Program-made: the position numbers and the translations under genes
Notes under the pieces: generated by a model
What the model was told of the DNA's origin: nothing
The model's database searches: none
The model's input: the letters and a program-made list of their open reading frames with translations, nothing else
From: a bacterium
GTDB taxonomy: Bacteria; Patescibacteriota; Minisyncoccia; Portnoybacterales; JAKAHB01
Direction: 5' to 3'
NCBI GenBank assembly: GCA_021815315.1
Contig: JAKAHB010000005.1
Coordinates: forward strand, 1 to 37,504
Length of the DNA stretch: 37,504 nt
In this document: one piece after another, positions 16,678 to 23,979 of the stretch
Layout of the letters: the number at the start of each line of letters is the position of its first letter
How positions within the stretch are numbered: the stretch's first letter is position 1

Positions 16678-16700
16678 CTTTCGGTTATGGTAACCGAAAG
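16678..16700. other. Second hairpin downstream of the NYN gene
   Basis: CTTTCGGTTA and TAACCGAAAG form a perfect 10-bp stem around TGG. There is no T-run. It could stabilise the NYN mRNA end or be a binding site. Confidence 0.55.
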
Positions 16701-16835
16701 ACATTATCAGTATAGCAGGCCGTTTGCCAAAGTCAATAGTTGCTCACATGCTAGATAATTTCTGAAATTTGACCCTGGCCGAGGCTGGTCATTCTGTTCT
16801 ATCTATACCTTACCGGATTTAATCTTCGGGGGGTT

Positions 16836-16851
16836 TAGCCCAGGAGGGCTA
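16836..16851 (+). promoter_or_regulatory. Hairpin with a Shine-Dalgarno-like loop before the 55-aa membrane protein
   Basis: TAGCCC and GGGCTA form a 6-bp stem around AGGA, so the GGAGG stretch of the leader is partly hidden. The ATG follows 14 bases after the hairpin. That is far for normal use, so this may be a translation switch or chance. Confidence 0.4.
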
Positions 16852-16865
16852 GCAAAAGCAAGCAA

Positions 16866-17033
16866 ATGAAAAAATTTATTTGGTTGGGATTATTACTGGG
16901 AAGTACAATTGGCGGGCTTGTCCCATCGCTTTGGGGCGCAGATTACTTTTCTCTTTCGGGAATTTTGTTCTCGGTGGCTGGTGGCGTTTTTGGCGCCTGG
17001 TTCGCCTATAAAGCCGGTCAATATTTCTTTTAG
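16866..17033 (+). CDS. Small two-helix membrane protein (55 aa)
   Basis: Below the ORF track cut-off, but convincing. It starts MKKFIWLGLLLGS, has a first membrane helix (~residues 4-22), the short polar turn LWGADYFSL, and a second, glycine-rich helix (~31-50), ending AGQYFF. The overall shape resembles glycine-zipper-like small membrane proteins. It is followed by a strong 17-bp-stem terminator. The function is unknown. It stands alone between the NYN gene and the convergent PAP2 gene. Confidence 0.7.
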   Translation: MKKFIWLGLLLGSTIGGLVPSLWGADYFSLSGILFSVAGGVFGAWFAYKAGQYFF

Positions 17034-17067
17034 TTTCTGCTAAAAATTGGATACACAAATAGAGCCA

Positions 17068-17104
17068 AATCAAAAATAGCCGCTTTTAGCGGCTATTTTT
17101 GATT
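17068..17104. terminator. Strong bidirectional terminator between convergent genes
   Basis: AATCAAAAATAGCCGCT and AGCGGCTATTTTTGATT form a perfect 17-bp stem with loop TTT. The T-rich end on each strand serves the 55-aa gene (+) and the PAP2 gene (-). Confidence 0.93.
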
Positions 17105-17122
17105 AAGAGGTTTTTAGGGTGA

Positions 17123-17776
17123 TTATGTTTTTTCCAGCCCAAAAGTGAATGTCTTATAATCCTTGGCGAATAATTTTTGGGCGAGATGGAAAATGGTATA
17201 AGTTATGAAAAAAGCGGCAAAGACATCGATTGAGTAGTGGATGTGACCCAGCAAGGTAATTGCTCCGAACATGACCGAGGAAAGAAGAAAAATGATTCTT
17301 AGAATGCGGTTTTTCCAAAAAATTAAGGCTAATAAAAAGGGCAGGCCGGTGTGACCGGAAAAAAACAGATCTCCCCCTCCGAAAGTTATTTTTTCAATCC
17401 AGTTGCTCAAGTCCATGGGTATTTGTTGCGGAGAGGCGCCGATATGGGTAAGACCGACGAAAAAGGAGCGGACGATAATAAACAAGGCGATGCTTTTGAT
17501 TATAAAAGGGATTCTTCTGGGCTCATAAACCAAAATCGCAATGGCGAAAATCCAAAACAAGATGGCGCCGTCAACAAACACAAAATCTACGTTAACAACG
17601 GGCAAATTGTCCAAAAAGACGTCGGTAACCGCGTTGCTGGCCGCGTGGGAAGCATAAACTGTCGTGCCGTAATTTAACAGCAAACCCAGGCTTAATAATA
17701 AAAAACCGGAAAGGGCGGAAAAAAGGAAAGCCCTGTTCAGCCAATGCTTTTTATGTTTTTGAACAAAGTGTCCCAT
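17123..17776 (-). CDS. PAP2-related / sphingomyelin-synthase-like membrane phosphotransferase
   Basis: A six-helix membrane protein of the PAP2_C (sphingomyelin synthase related) branch of lipid phosphate phosphatases. The catalytic blocks are visible: GGGDLFFSGHTG with H142, and GHIHYSIDVFAAF with H180 and D184, the same arrangement as the SGHT and HYxxDV motifs of sphingomyelin synthases. A role in transferring or removing a lipid head-group phosphate at the outer membrane face is likely; the substrate is not predictable. It is 217 residues and its ATG follows an AT-rich leader. It lies downstream of cassette gene B on the same strand but behind that gene's terminator. Confidence 0.85.
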   Translation of the reverse strand: MGHFVQKHKKHWLNRAFLFSALSGFLLLSLGLLLNYGTTVYASHAASNAVTDVFLDNLPVVNVDFVFVDGAILFWIFAIAILVYEPRRIPFIIKSIALFIIVRSFFVGLTHIGASPQQIPMDLSNWIEKITFGGGDLFFSGHTGLPFLLALIFWKNRILRIIFLLSSVMFGAITLLGHIHYSIDVFAAFFITYTIFHLAQKLFAKDYKTFTFGLEKT

Positions 17777-17923
17777 ATCTATTTTTTGCTAATTTGGTGT
17801 CGGATTAAAAATATTAAGGCCTTTTAACTAATACGACAAAAAACGAGTTTTTGATGCGTCAAGTCAATTTAATCTTAGTATGAGACCCACGAAAATACAA
17901 GCGAGTCGTTCGGGCAGCTGTCA

Positions 17924-17976
17924 GTAAAGGCCGGGTCTTTACTGGATAACTTGTAAAGACCCGGCCTTTACAACGG
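17924..17976 (-). repeat. 53-bp inverted-repeat element, copy 2
   Basis: This is the exact reverse complement of 10689-10741: two 19-base arms (17924-17942 and 17953-17971) around the loop, plus CCGTT on the minus strand. In the minus-strand direction it lies just after the terminator of cassette gene B, the same layout as copy 1 after gene A. Confidence 0.95.
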
Positions 17977-17984
17977 GCTTGGAG

Positions 17985-18014
17985 AAAAATAAAAAAGCCC
18001 CGCGGCTGCGGGGC
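17985..18014 (-). terminator. Intrinsic terminator of cassette gene B
   Basis: On the minus strand GCCCCGC and GCGGGGC form a 7-bp stem with loop AGCC, then TTTTTTATTTTT. Confidence 0.92.
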
Positions 18015-18044
18015 GTGATTTTTGCCAGGGCCTTGGACTTGGGG

Positions 18045-18605
18045 CTATCTCTTCATATCCTTAGCCAGGCCGGGAAAGTTTTTCTCCAGCCACAAGGTTT
18101 GCTGAAGACGGCCGGTAAAGTTGTCGTACAACAACAGGCCAGCCCAGGCGTAGAGCAGGAGACAGGCCCAAATGAATTCCTGCCCTGAACCTACGAACCA
18201 GATCAGAGGACCCGCCACTCCCAGGAGAAAGAACAGGAGCGGCACGATGAAGATGTTGTGATAGAAGTCCGTCCAGGTGCCTTTACCCTGGAGAACCCTG
18301 ATGCAGGTTGGCCATAAAATGGCCAACGCCAGCGAAAGCCAGCCCCACCACCGGGCAAAATTTCCCCAGTCGGCACTAGCGCCGTTTTGCAGCGTGATGG
18401 TTGGCAAGCCGCGTTGTTGTAGGACGGTCAGGCCGATCAAGACGATGGTGATGAGGCAGATATCCCCGACCTCGCTGGCGTAGGAGATGTTGTAGGGGAA
18501 ACCTTCATTTGCTTCCCGCATCGGGTGCAAAACCCCGACGCAAAGGATCACCAAGACAAAAGCCGCCAGCCAAATGGGGACTTGGGCCAACAGATCGTAA
18601 ATCAC
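18045..18605 (-). CDS. Unknown multi-pass membrane protein, GC-rich cassette gene B
   Basis: Not recognised. The 186 residues contain about five hydrophobic helices (around 10-27, 47-63, 86-105, 117-139 and 145-161), with a C-terminal charged tail LEKNFPGLAKDMKR. A conserved-looking polar loop (HPMREANEGFPYNISYASE) lies between the first two helices. The start is GTG at 18605, fixed by GGAGGT a few bases upstream. It has its own promoter right after the upstream GT4 stop codon, its own terminator, and the 53-bp repeat behind it. Codon use is GC-rich compared with the flanking GT4 and PAP2 genes, as in the other cassette genes. Confidence 0.75.
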   Translation of the reverse strand: MIYDLLAQVPIWLAAFVLVILCVGVLHPMREANEGFPYNISYASEVGDICLITIVLIGLTVLQQRGLPTITLQNGASADWGNFARWWGWLSLALAILWPTCIRVLQGKGTWTDFYHNIFIVPLLFFLLGVAGPLIWFVGSGQEFIWACLLLYAWAGLLLYDNFTGRLQQTLWLEKNFPGLAKDMKR

Positions 18606-18656
18606 GGCTCTACCTCCAGTTTAAAAGGGCGTTTAGCAGTTCAGCTTTCTGGTCCA

Positions 18657-18684
18657 ACAATAGCACGTTTTCAAGACCTGTCAA
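18657..18684 (-). promoter_or_regulatory. Promoter of cassette gene B
   Basis: On the minus strand a perfect TTGACA (18679-18684) directly follows the stop codon of the upstream GT4 gene. After 16 bases comes TATTGT (18657-18662). The leader to the GTG start is about 45 bases. Confidence 0.75.
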
Positions 18685-19692
18685 TTATTTGATCAGGTTC
18701 TGGTAAACAGTTAAGGTCCTGGCGGCGATAGCTTCCAGGCTTTCTTTCTGGGCCAGTTTTAGAGCATTTTTTTGCAGATGATTTCTTAACGACTCGTCCC
18801 GGATGAGTCTCTCAAGAAGAAAAACAAATTCTTCGTCGGTTTTAGCTTTCAAGCAATTTTCTTCATGAACCAACCAGCCTTGATAGACCGGAATATCGCG
18901 CACCAAGATGGGCAGGCCCACCGCGGCGGCTTCCAGAAGCACCATCCCTTGGTTTTCTTCGTGGGAGGGAAAAACAAAAATGTCCAAAGCGTTGAAAGCG
19001 GCGCAACCGTCTTCAACAAAACCCGTGAATTGAACGTTTGGAGGCAAAACCCGAGGTAATGATTGAGCCATCAATTTGCTGTAAATTTTTCCAAACCAAA
19101 CAAAATCATGATCGTTGAATTTTTTGGCTAGAAGCAAAAAAGTGTCCACGCCCTTTCGCGGGACTACCAGCCCAACGGTTCCCACTACCGTTTTAGACAG
19201 TGAATATTGCCGGCGAGTTGTTTCTCTCTTGGCCTGATCTTTGAAATAATTTTTTAGATTGACTCCGTTTGATTGAACAAAAATTTTTTCCGCCGGTAAT
19301 CCGTAAGCCACCAAAAGAGATTTGGTGTATTCGCTGGGAGAAAAAATGATATTGGCTAGGCCATAGGCGTATTTTAAGTATCTTTTCACCAGCGGCGAAA
19401 GCAATTTGCCGAAACGAAAAACTTCACGGAAATCTTCGGCGGTGACATGCGACCAGATAATTATTTTTTTACCCTTCCGACGAGCCTTATAAATTATCCA
19501 CAAAGAGCGCAACCAAGGAGTGTTTATTTGTAAGATGTCGCAAGAATTATCCCACTTTTCCGTATAATCAATTCGTAGATTTTCCAGCAGTTCTTTTTGG
19601 TTGCGGTAGGATGTTAATAGCCCAGTGCCGATATTTTTGTATAAGAATCCCCCCATGAAGTGGTAGAATTCGAGGTAGAGGCAAATTTTCAT
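18685..19692 (-). CDS. GT4-family glycosyltransferase
   Basis: A GT-B fold retaining glycosyltransferase of family GT4. The C-terminal donor-binding domain shows GTVGLVVPRKGVDTFLLLA, FTGFVEDGCAAFNALDIFVFPSHEENQGMVLLEAAAVGLPILV (the EX7E-type region) and a helical tail. The N-terminal acceptor domain contains HVTAEDF and IIFSPSEYTKSLL. At 335 residues it is slightly short for the family. It is the last gene of a four-gene minus-strand operon and overlaps the preceding GT4 gene by ATGA, so translation is coupled. The sugar and acceptor are unknown; surface glycolipid or polysaccharide synthesis is likely. Confidence 0.88.
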   Translation of the reverse strand: MKICLYLEFYHFMGGFLYKNIGTGLLTSYRNQKELLENLRIDYTEKWDNSCDILQINTPWLRSLWIIYKARRKGKKIIIWSHVTAEDFREVFRFGKLLSPLVKRYLKYAYGLANIIFSPSEYTKSLLVAYGLPAEKIFVQSNGVNLKNYFKDQAKRETTRRQYSLSKTVVGTVGLVVPRKGVDTFLLLAKKFNDHDFVWFGKIYSKLMAQSLPRVLPPNVQFTGFVEDGCAAFNALDIFVFPSHEENQGMVLLEAAAVGLPILVRDIPVYQGWLVHEENCLKAKTDEEFVFLLERLIRDESLRNHLQKNALKLAQKESLEAIAARTLTVYQNLIK

Positions 19693-20858
19693 ATTTCTTT
19701 ATTATTTAATAATTCCCGATAAATTTTTTCCAAGCGGGCCAAAATTCTGGCGGGAGAATGTTCCAGGGCCAAAGTTTTGGAGGCGGAGCCCATCGTCAAA
19801 AGCAGTTGTTTGTCCGCAAAAAGAGCCAAAATTTTTTCCGCCAAGCTTTGAACGTCATCGGCAGTGGCCATCAATCCGTTCACTTTGTCTTTAACGATTT
19901 CGGGCAGGCCTTTTTCGGGCACGGCGATAATCGGTAAACCGGTGGCCATCGCTTCTAGTACCGACAAAGGCATATTCTCTGTTTTACTGGCGGTGATAAA
20001 AACATCCGCTGCTTCAAGAGACTCAACCAAGTCTTTTCCTCGCAGTGAACCGGTAAACTTGGTTTTTTCTTCAATGCCCAGGTGGTTAGCTAATTCTTCA
20101 AGCTTACCTCTTTCCGGACCGTCGCCGACAATCAGTAAGTCAATTTTCGGGTTTATTTTAACGACTAAAGAAAAAGCTCTAAGCACTTGATCAATGCTTT
20201 TTTCATAACTTAACCGCCCCATATAGACGAGTGTTTGTTCGCCAACCCGAAACTTACTTTTTAATTCCTTTTTAACTTCACGGGGCACCGGTTTAAAGAA
20301 ATCGGTGTTAATCGTGTTGGCTAAAATTTTTATCGGCGGGCGCAACCCGTGTTGAACCAAATCATCGGCTAAAGCTTTAGACGGGCTGATGAATAAATCG
20401 CAGCAGTTATAGTTTTTGAGCGTATATTTCCATGAAAATCGTTCGGTCCAGGCAAAATCCAGTTTGATGTGTTTGAGGTAATGGTTATAGAAAGTATGGT
20501 GAGTCCCAACCAGCTTGGCGCCGGATATTTTTGCGGCTAAAATCGCTCCCCAGCCGAGAGAGAATGGGGTATGGCTGTGAATAATTTCGGGACGAAATTT
20601 TTTGATGGTCCGGACGACGGAAAGGCTCAAAGGCAGGGCGAGTCTTTCCCCTGGATAGATTTTGGTTGAGGTTGAAGGGCAGAATAATATTTTGAATTTG
20701 TTGTTGTCGGTCAAAATCTTTTGGTTGGCTCTGGCGGCGGCGGTTACGGCAATTACCTCATGCCCCGCCTCGGACAAACTTTGAGCCGATTGATAGGCGG
20801 TATTGGCGACGCCGTTTGTTTGGGGCGGGAAAGTGTCGCTGAAGATCGCGATTCTCAT
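19689..20858 (-). CDS. GT4-family glycosyltransferase, diacylglycerol-glycosyltransferase-like
   Basis: A GT4 enzyme whose N-terminus, IFSDTFPPQTNGVANT, and HSHTPFSLGWGAILAA resemble lipid glycosyltransferases such as diacylglycerol glucosyltransferases and PimB-like enzymes. The nucleotide-sugar site shows LVYMGRLSYEKSIDQVL, FTGSLRGKDLVESLEAADVFITASKTENMPLSVLEAMATGLPIIA, including the two glutamates of the EX7E motif. It is 389 residues, normal for the family. It overlaps both its neighbours by ATGA. With a hydrolase and a DedA protein in the same operon, membrane glycolipid synthesis is a reasonable inference. Confidence 0.88.
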   Translation of the reverse strand: MRIAIFSDTFPPQTNGVANTAYQSAQSLSEAGHEVIAVTAAARANQKILTDNNKFKILFCPSTSTKIYPGERLALPLSLSVVRTIKKFRPEIIHSHTPFSLGWGAILAAKISGAKLVGTHHTFYNHYLKHIKLDFAWTERFSWKYTLKNYNCCDLFISPSKALADDLVQHGLRPPIKILANTINTDFFKPVPREVKKELKSKFRVGEQTLVYMGRLSYEKSIDQVLRAFSLVVKINPKIDLLIVGDGPERGKLEELANHLGIEEKTKFTGSLRGKDLVESLEAADVFITASKTENMPLSVLEAMATGLPIIAVPEKGLPEIVKDKVNGLMATADDVQSLAEKILALFADKQLLLTMGSASKTLALEHSPARILARLEKIYRELLNNKEI

Positions 20859-21676
20859 TTTATTTTATGCAGAAAGTTAAGAATGTTTCTGGCGACTTCC
20901 TCTTGGTAAAGAGAAGCTAAAAAATGCCCGGCGTTAAGTCGCGCTAATTGGCAAGAAGGGATTTTTTTTACCATATCATCTATTTCTTTTTCACTGACAA
21001 AATTATCGTTGTTGCCGTGCATAATTAAGGTCGGGCAGGTTATTTTTTCCAAAGCCTGGCTATAATCCATTTTAAAGACTTGCGCTAACATCCAAAAATT
21101 AACAGACAAGGGCATGGTCAGAAGCCCCATAAAAGTTGAACCCCAATAACCATAGTGCTTAGCCTGGTTGAAATAGTGATAGTGTTTTCTTTTTTGCCAA
21201 AGGAGCGTAAAGGCCAGGACATCCAAAAGGGTATGGCAAATCGGAGATAAGAACGAGAGATGGGCGTATTTGAAAGGGCTAACGTGATTGGCGCTTATTA
21301 GGATTAGGCTTGCCAATCTTTGAGAGTCGCCAACGGCAAAATCAAGTCCGATATAACCGCCGAAAGAATAGCCGATCAGGCAAACCTTGTCCAGCTCCTC
21401 TTGCTTAATGATCGCTTCAATATCTTTTCTAAATCGCGAGAATTTGTAAAGGCTTCTAACTCTGGTTTTGTCTGAAAAGCCATGGCCGCGCAGATCCAAG
21501 GCAAGACTGTTGATATTATTTTCGGCCAAAATATCCATTAAATGCAGCCAGGTGGTATGGTTGGAGGAAAGGCCGTGAAGCAGAATCGCCGTGGGGCGAT
21601 TTTTGGAAACGAAACGGGAAAAATAAAAAATCTTGCCCTGGCCCGTATCAACAAATTTTTTTTCAAGCTTTGTCAT
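20855..21676 (-). CDS. Alpha/beta-hydrolase fold protein
   Basis: A soluble hydrolase of the alpha/beta fold, acting on an ester or similar bond of unknown substrate. Visible elements are the oxyanion strand LLHGLSSNHTTW (~32-43), DLRGHGFSDKT, the nucleophile elbow GYSFGG with S104, the acid region MHGNNDNFVSE, and the final histidine in LNAGHFLASL. The fit to the family is complete in 273 residues. It starts one base after the DedA stop codon and overlaps the GT4 gene by ATGA, so it belongs to the lipid/sugar operon. It could be a lipase-like or acyltransfer enzyme. Confidence 0.88.
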   Translation of the reverse strand: MTKLEKKFVDTGQGKIFYFSRFVSKNRPTAILLHGLSSNHTTWLHLMDILAENNINSLALDLRGHGFSDKTRVRSLYKFSRFRKDIEAIIKQEELDKVCLIGYSFGGYIGLDFAVGDSQRLASLILISANHVSPFKYAHLSFLSPICHTLLDVLAFTLLWQKRKHYHYFNQAKHYGYWGSTFMGLLTMPLSVNFWMLAQVFKMDYSQALEKITCPTLIMHGNNDNFVSEKEIDDMVKKIPSCQLARLNAGHFLASLYQEEVARNILNFLHKIK

Positions 21677-22267
21677 TTATTCAAGCGAAGATTTATCGGC
21701 CATCCGGGAAGTAATCAAATAAATAATCGCGAGAATGATGGCGGCCAGTAAAATCAGAATCGCTCCAGTGTCCAGATAGCCGTTTATTTTGTAGAGAGAT
21801 TGTCCGAAAAAATAGCCAATAAACAAAAGCGCCAGGGATTTTGGAATGGTGGCGATGAAATTAATAAACATAAATTTTGAGAAAGGCATTTTTGCCACAC
21901 CGGCGGCTACCAGAGGAATTCCGCCGATGCCGTGGGCAATTTTCCCAAGGAGCAATGTTTTTTTGGGATGTTTTTTGAAATGTCGCTCTACGTGTTCAAG
22001 GCGTTTTTGGTTGATACCGAGAAAAGCCATCAACTTGGTGGCGCGTCTGTGTCGGCTTGAATAGCCAACGGCGTAATGCAGAGCGTCGCCGGTCAAATCG
22101 GCGACAACAATAACAAAAACAGTCGCTAGCCAACTTAATTTGCCGAGCGAGATAAAAAACCCGGCGATAACGGTGACGATCGGTCCTTCAAAAACAACAA
22201 TCGGGAAGAGAATGGCGTAGCGGTAAAGCAGTAGCAGGGAAATTATTTTGGCGATGGAGACAGTCAT
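21677..22267 (-). CDS. DedA/VTT-domain membrane protein
   Basis: A DedA-type protein, a family linked to flipping of undecaprenyl-phosphate or phospholipids. Signature stretches are FPIVVFEGPIVTVIAGFF, DLTGDALHYAVGY, and GKIAHGIGGIPLVAAGVAKMPFSKFM (the membrane re-entrant region). The ORF track begins at 22411, but the residues before MTVSIAKII are unlike a membrane protein start and would run into the divergent sigma gene. I therefore place the start at 22267 (196 aa). It is the first gene of the operon with the hydrolase and two GT4 enzymes, and is divergent from the sigma factor, 135 bases away. Confidence 0.85.
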   Translation of the reverse strand: MTVSIAKIISLLLLYRYAILFPIVVFEGPIVTVIAGFFISLGKLSWLATVFVIVVADLTGDALHYAVGYSSRHRRATKLMAFLGINQKRLEHVERHFKKHPKKTLLLGKIAHGIGGIPLVAAGVAKMPFSKFMFINFIATIPKSLALLFIGYFFGQSLYKINGYLDTGAILILLAAIILAIIYLITSRMADKSSLE

Positions 22268-22402
22268 GGTAATTATTTGCAGTCTAGCGTGAAAGGCCAT
22301 AAATATCAAGAAACTGAAAGATTTTTCAAACCGGTGCGTACAAGCAATGTGTAAGGCGTCGCCTGGCAGAATGAACAGACATAATTGCCTAGCCCGAAAT
22401 TC

Positions 22403-22975
22403 ATGTCCCAAAACTTAACCGAAAATAGCGAACAAAAGCTGATAAGAAAGGCGCGGAGAGGAGACCAGCGAGCGTTGGAAAATCTGGTGCAGCGGTATTT
22501 GCCTGTCGTTTTTGGTTTGTCCTGGCGTTATTTACGTAACAAAGCGGATGCCGAAGATGCCGTTCAAGAGGTTTTTGTTAAGATTTGGCGAAATTTGAGA
22601 AAGTTTAATCAGCAAAAAAGTTTTAAGACTTGGATTTGCGAAATAGCTAAGAACACTTGTTTGGACATGATTAAAAAGAAAAAGGCAATTCCCTTCAGCG
22701 CTTTTGAATCTAACGAGGGTGGTAATTATTTGACAGAAACCTTGGCGACCGCGGGCCTCTCGCCTGTTGAACTAGCCGAGCGGTCGATGCTAAAAAGAGT
22801 ATTTAAACCGGCAATAAAAAATTTGCCCCTCGGTTACCAGAAGGTTTTAAATATGTATTATTGGAAGGGACTCAATTTTAGGGAAATTTCAGAAACTCTT
22901 AATCAGCCATTAAACACAATCAAAAGCCGACATCGGCGAGCGGTAATTTCGCTTGAACGGCTACTAGACTTGTAA
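22403..22975 (+). CDS. ECF-like sigma-70 family RNA polymerase sigma factor
   Basis: A compact sigma factor with region 2 (residues ~20-90: DAEDAVQEVFVKIWRNL and FKTWICEIAKNTCLDMIKKKK) and region 4 (~130-185: LPLGYQKVLNMYYWKGLNFREISETL, then TIKSRHRRA). Regions 1 and 3 are missing, as in ECF sigma factors. I prefer the ATG at 22403 to the TTG used in the track, giving 190 aa. The stop codon TAA lies inside the inverted-repeat half element. It heads the module that continues with a two-TM protein and the MacAB-like exporter, so it probably controls that module. Confidence 0.9.
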   Translation: MSQNLTENSEQKLIRKARRGDQRALENLVQRYLPVVFGLSWRYLRNKADAEDAVQEVFVKIWRNLRKFNQQKSFKTWICEIAKNTCLDMIKKKKAIPFSAFESNEGGNYLTETLATAGLSPVELAERSMLKRVFKPAIKNLPLGYQKVLNMYYWKGLNFREISETLNQPLNTIKSRHRRAVISLERLLDL

Positions 22976-23000
22976 AGACCCGGCCTTTACAAGTTATCCA
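22970..23000 (+). repeat. Half copy of the inverted-repeat element with flipped core
   Basis: GTAAAGACCCGGCCTTTAC (22972-22990) is followed by the usual loop AAGTTATCCA, but the second arm is missing. Compared with copy 1, the arm before this loop is in the opposite orientation. It supplies the last base of the final codon, and the stop codon, of the sigma-factor gene. Confidence 0.9.
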
Positions 23001-23056
23001 CAAAAAACGCACCAGAAAGCGTTCTTTGTTCGTATATATTCATAGAAAAAAGAGCT

Positions 23057-23482
23057 ATGAAAGGAAACCTAAAAAAACTGTCCCGTAGCCATCAAGCCGA
23101 GGTTCCAGCCGATTTGTTCCAAAAAATTATGCGTCGCATTAGATTTGAACAGGAGTTGGCTTTGGCTCGTCAACGTTTTGCCTTGGCGAACGTTTTGTTG
23201 CTAGCCAGCTTGCTTTTAACCGTGCCGGCGTGGCAAAAATTATGGCTGGAGTTTTCCCAATCTGGTTTTGGGCAATACGCCTCTTTAATTTTATCCGACT
23301 TTAAAACGGTGCTGGCCAATTGGCAAGATTATGGGATGGCTCTTCTGGAATCAATTCCGGTGGTGGAGATTGCGGGGTTACTGTCGGTCATTCTTTTATT
23401 TTTGTTGGCTTTGAAATTTTTAGTGGGGAACAGAGAAAAACTTTTAACTATTATGGCGTTAGATAATAGACTAACACATTAA
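23057..23482 (+). CDS. Small membrane protein, possible anti-sigma factor
   Basis: A 141-residue protein with a basic cytoplasmic N-terminus (residues ~1-40, LSRSHQAEVPADLFQKIMRRI) and two membrane helices (~45-60 and ~103-122) with an external loop between. Gene order right after an ECF-like sigma factor, and the pattern of short cytoplasmic helix plus membrane anchor, suggest an anti-sigma factor. However, it lacks the HxxxCxxC zinc motif of the common ZAS type, and no sequence match is clear to me. It starts with ATG about 5 bases after a weak GAG. Confidence 0.6.
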   Translation: MKGNLKKLSRSHQAEVPADLFQKIMRRIRFEQELALARQRFALANVLLLASLLLTVPAWQKLWLEFSQSGFGQYASLILSDFKTVLANWQDYGMALLESIPVVEIAGLLSVILLFLLALKFLVGNREKLLTIMALDNRLTH

Positions 23483-23486
23483 GCCT

Positions 23487-23975
23487 ATGAATTTTCAAGA
23501 ATTTTTTCAATCCAAAAAGTTCAAGAGGATTTTAATCGGCGTCGGTTCGTTGATTGTTCTGCTTTTGGTGTTCCAAGCGGGAGTTTTTGTCGGGTTTAGA
23601 AAGGCCAAATTCTCTTACCGTTGGGGAGAAAATTATCACCAGATGTTTGGTGGCTCCGGGAACGGTTTCATGCGTGATTTTGAGGGGCGAGATTTTATTG
23701 ATGGCCACGGCGTTGCCGGGATAGTTGTAAAAATCGATAGCAACAAGATGGTAATAAAAGGGCAAGACGGGATTGAAAAAGTGGTGGTTGTCTCTGGCAA
23801 AACATCAGTTAAAAAGGGGAGAGAAGATGTCAAAATAACCGAGCTCAAAACCGATGAGCAGGTGGTAGTTGTTGGCGCTCCCAATGAAAACGGTTTAATT
23901 GAGGCAAAAATGATTAGAGTGCTTGATAAGAACAATTCGCTTCGCGGACTTTTCAATGACTTGAGAAAACAATAA
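23487..23975 (+). CDS. Membrane-anchored DUF5666-type protein
   Basis: An N-terminal cytoplasmic segment and one membrane helix (~residues 15-35) lead to a small extracytoplasmic beta domain. That domain, GVAGIVVKIDSNKMVIKGQDG through LIEAKMIRVL, has the spaced G-x-V-x-x-I and valine-rich strands of DUF5666. That family is common in Patescibacteria and often lies next to transport or sensor genes. There is a 4-base gap from the preceding gene and from the MacA-like gene, so all are one operon. The gene resembles the DUF5666-like gene at 27857, which suggests the exporter is bracketed by two related proteins. Confidence 0.7.
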   Translation: MNFQEFFQSKKFKRILIGVGSLIVLLLVFQAGVFVGFRKAKFSYRWGENYHQMFGGSGNGFMRDFEGRDFIDGHGVAGIVVKIDSNKMVIKGQDGIEKVVVVSGKTSVKKGREDVKITELKTDEQVVVVGAPNENGLIEAKMIRVLDKNNSLRGLFNDLRKQ

Positions 23976-23979
23976 TTTT

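Noticed and set aside
17777-17923. Promoter for the PAP2 gene
   Set aside because: The AT-rich stretch has TTGACT and TTGACG on the minus strand but no -10 box at a proper distance that stands out.
17924-17971. CRISPR-like repeat
   Set aside because: There are only two arms in inverted, not direct, order with a fixed loop and no spacer array or cas genes.
22991-23002. TTATCCACA next to the half repeat as a DnaA box and replication origin
   Set aside because: It matches the E. coli DnaA box but is a single site made partly from the repeat loop; there is no box cluster, dnaA or dnaN nearby.
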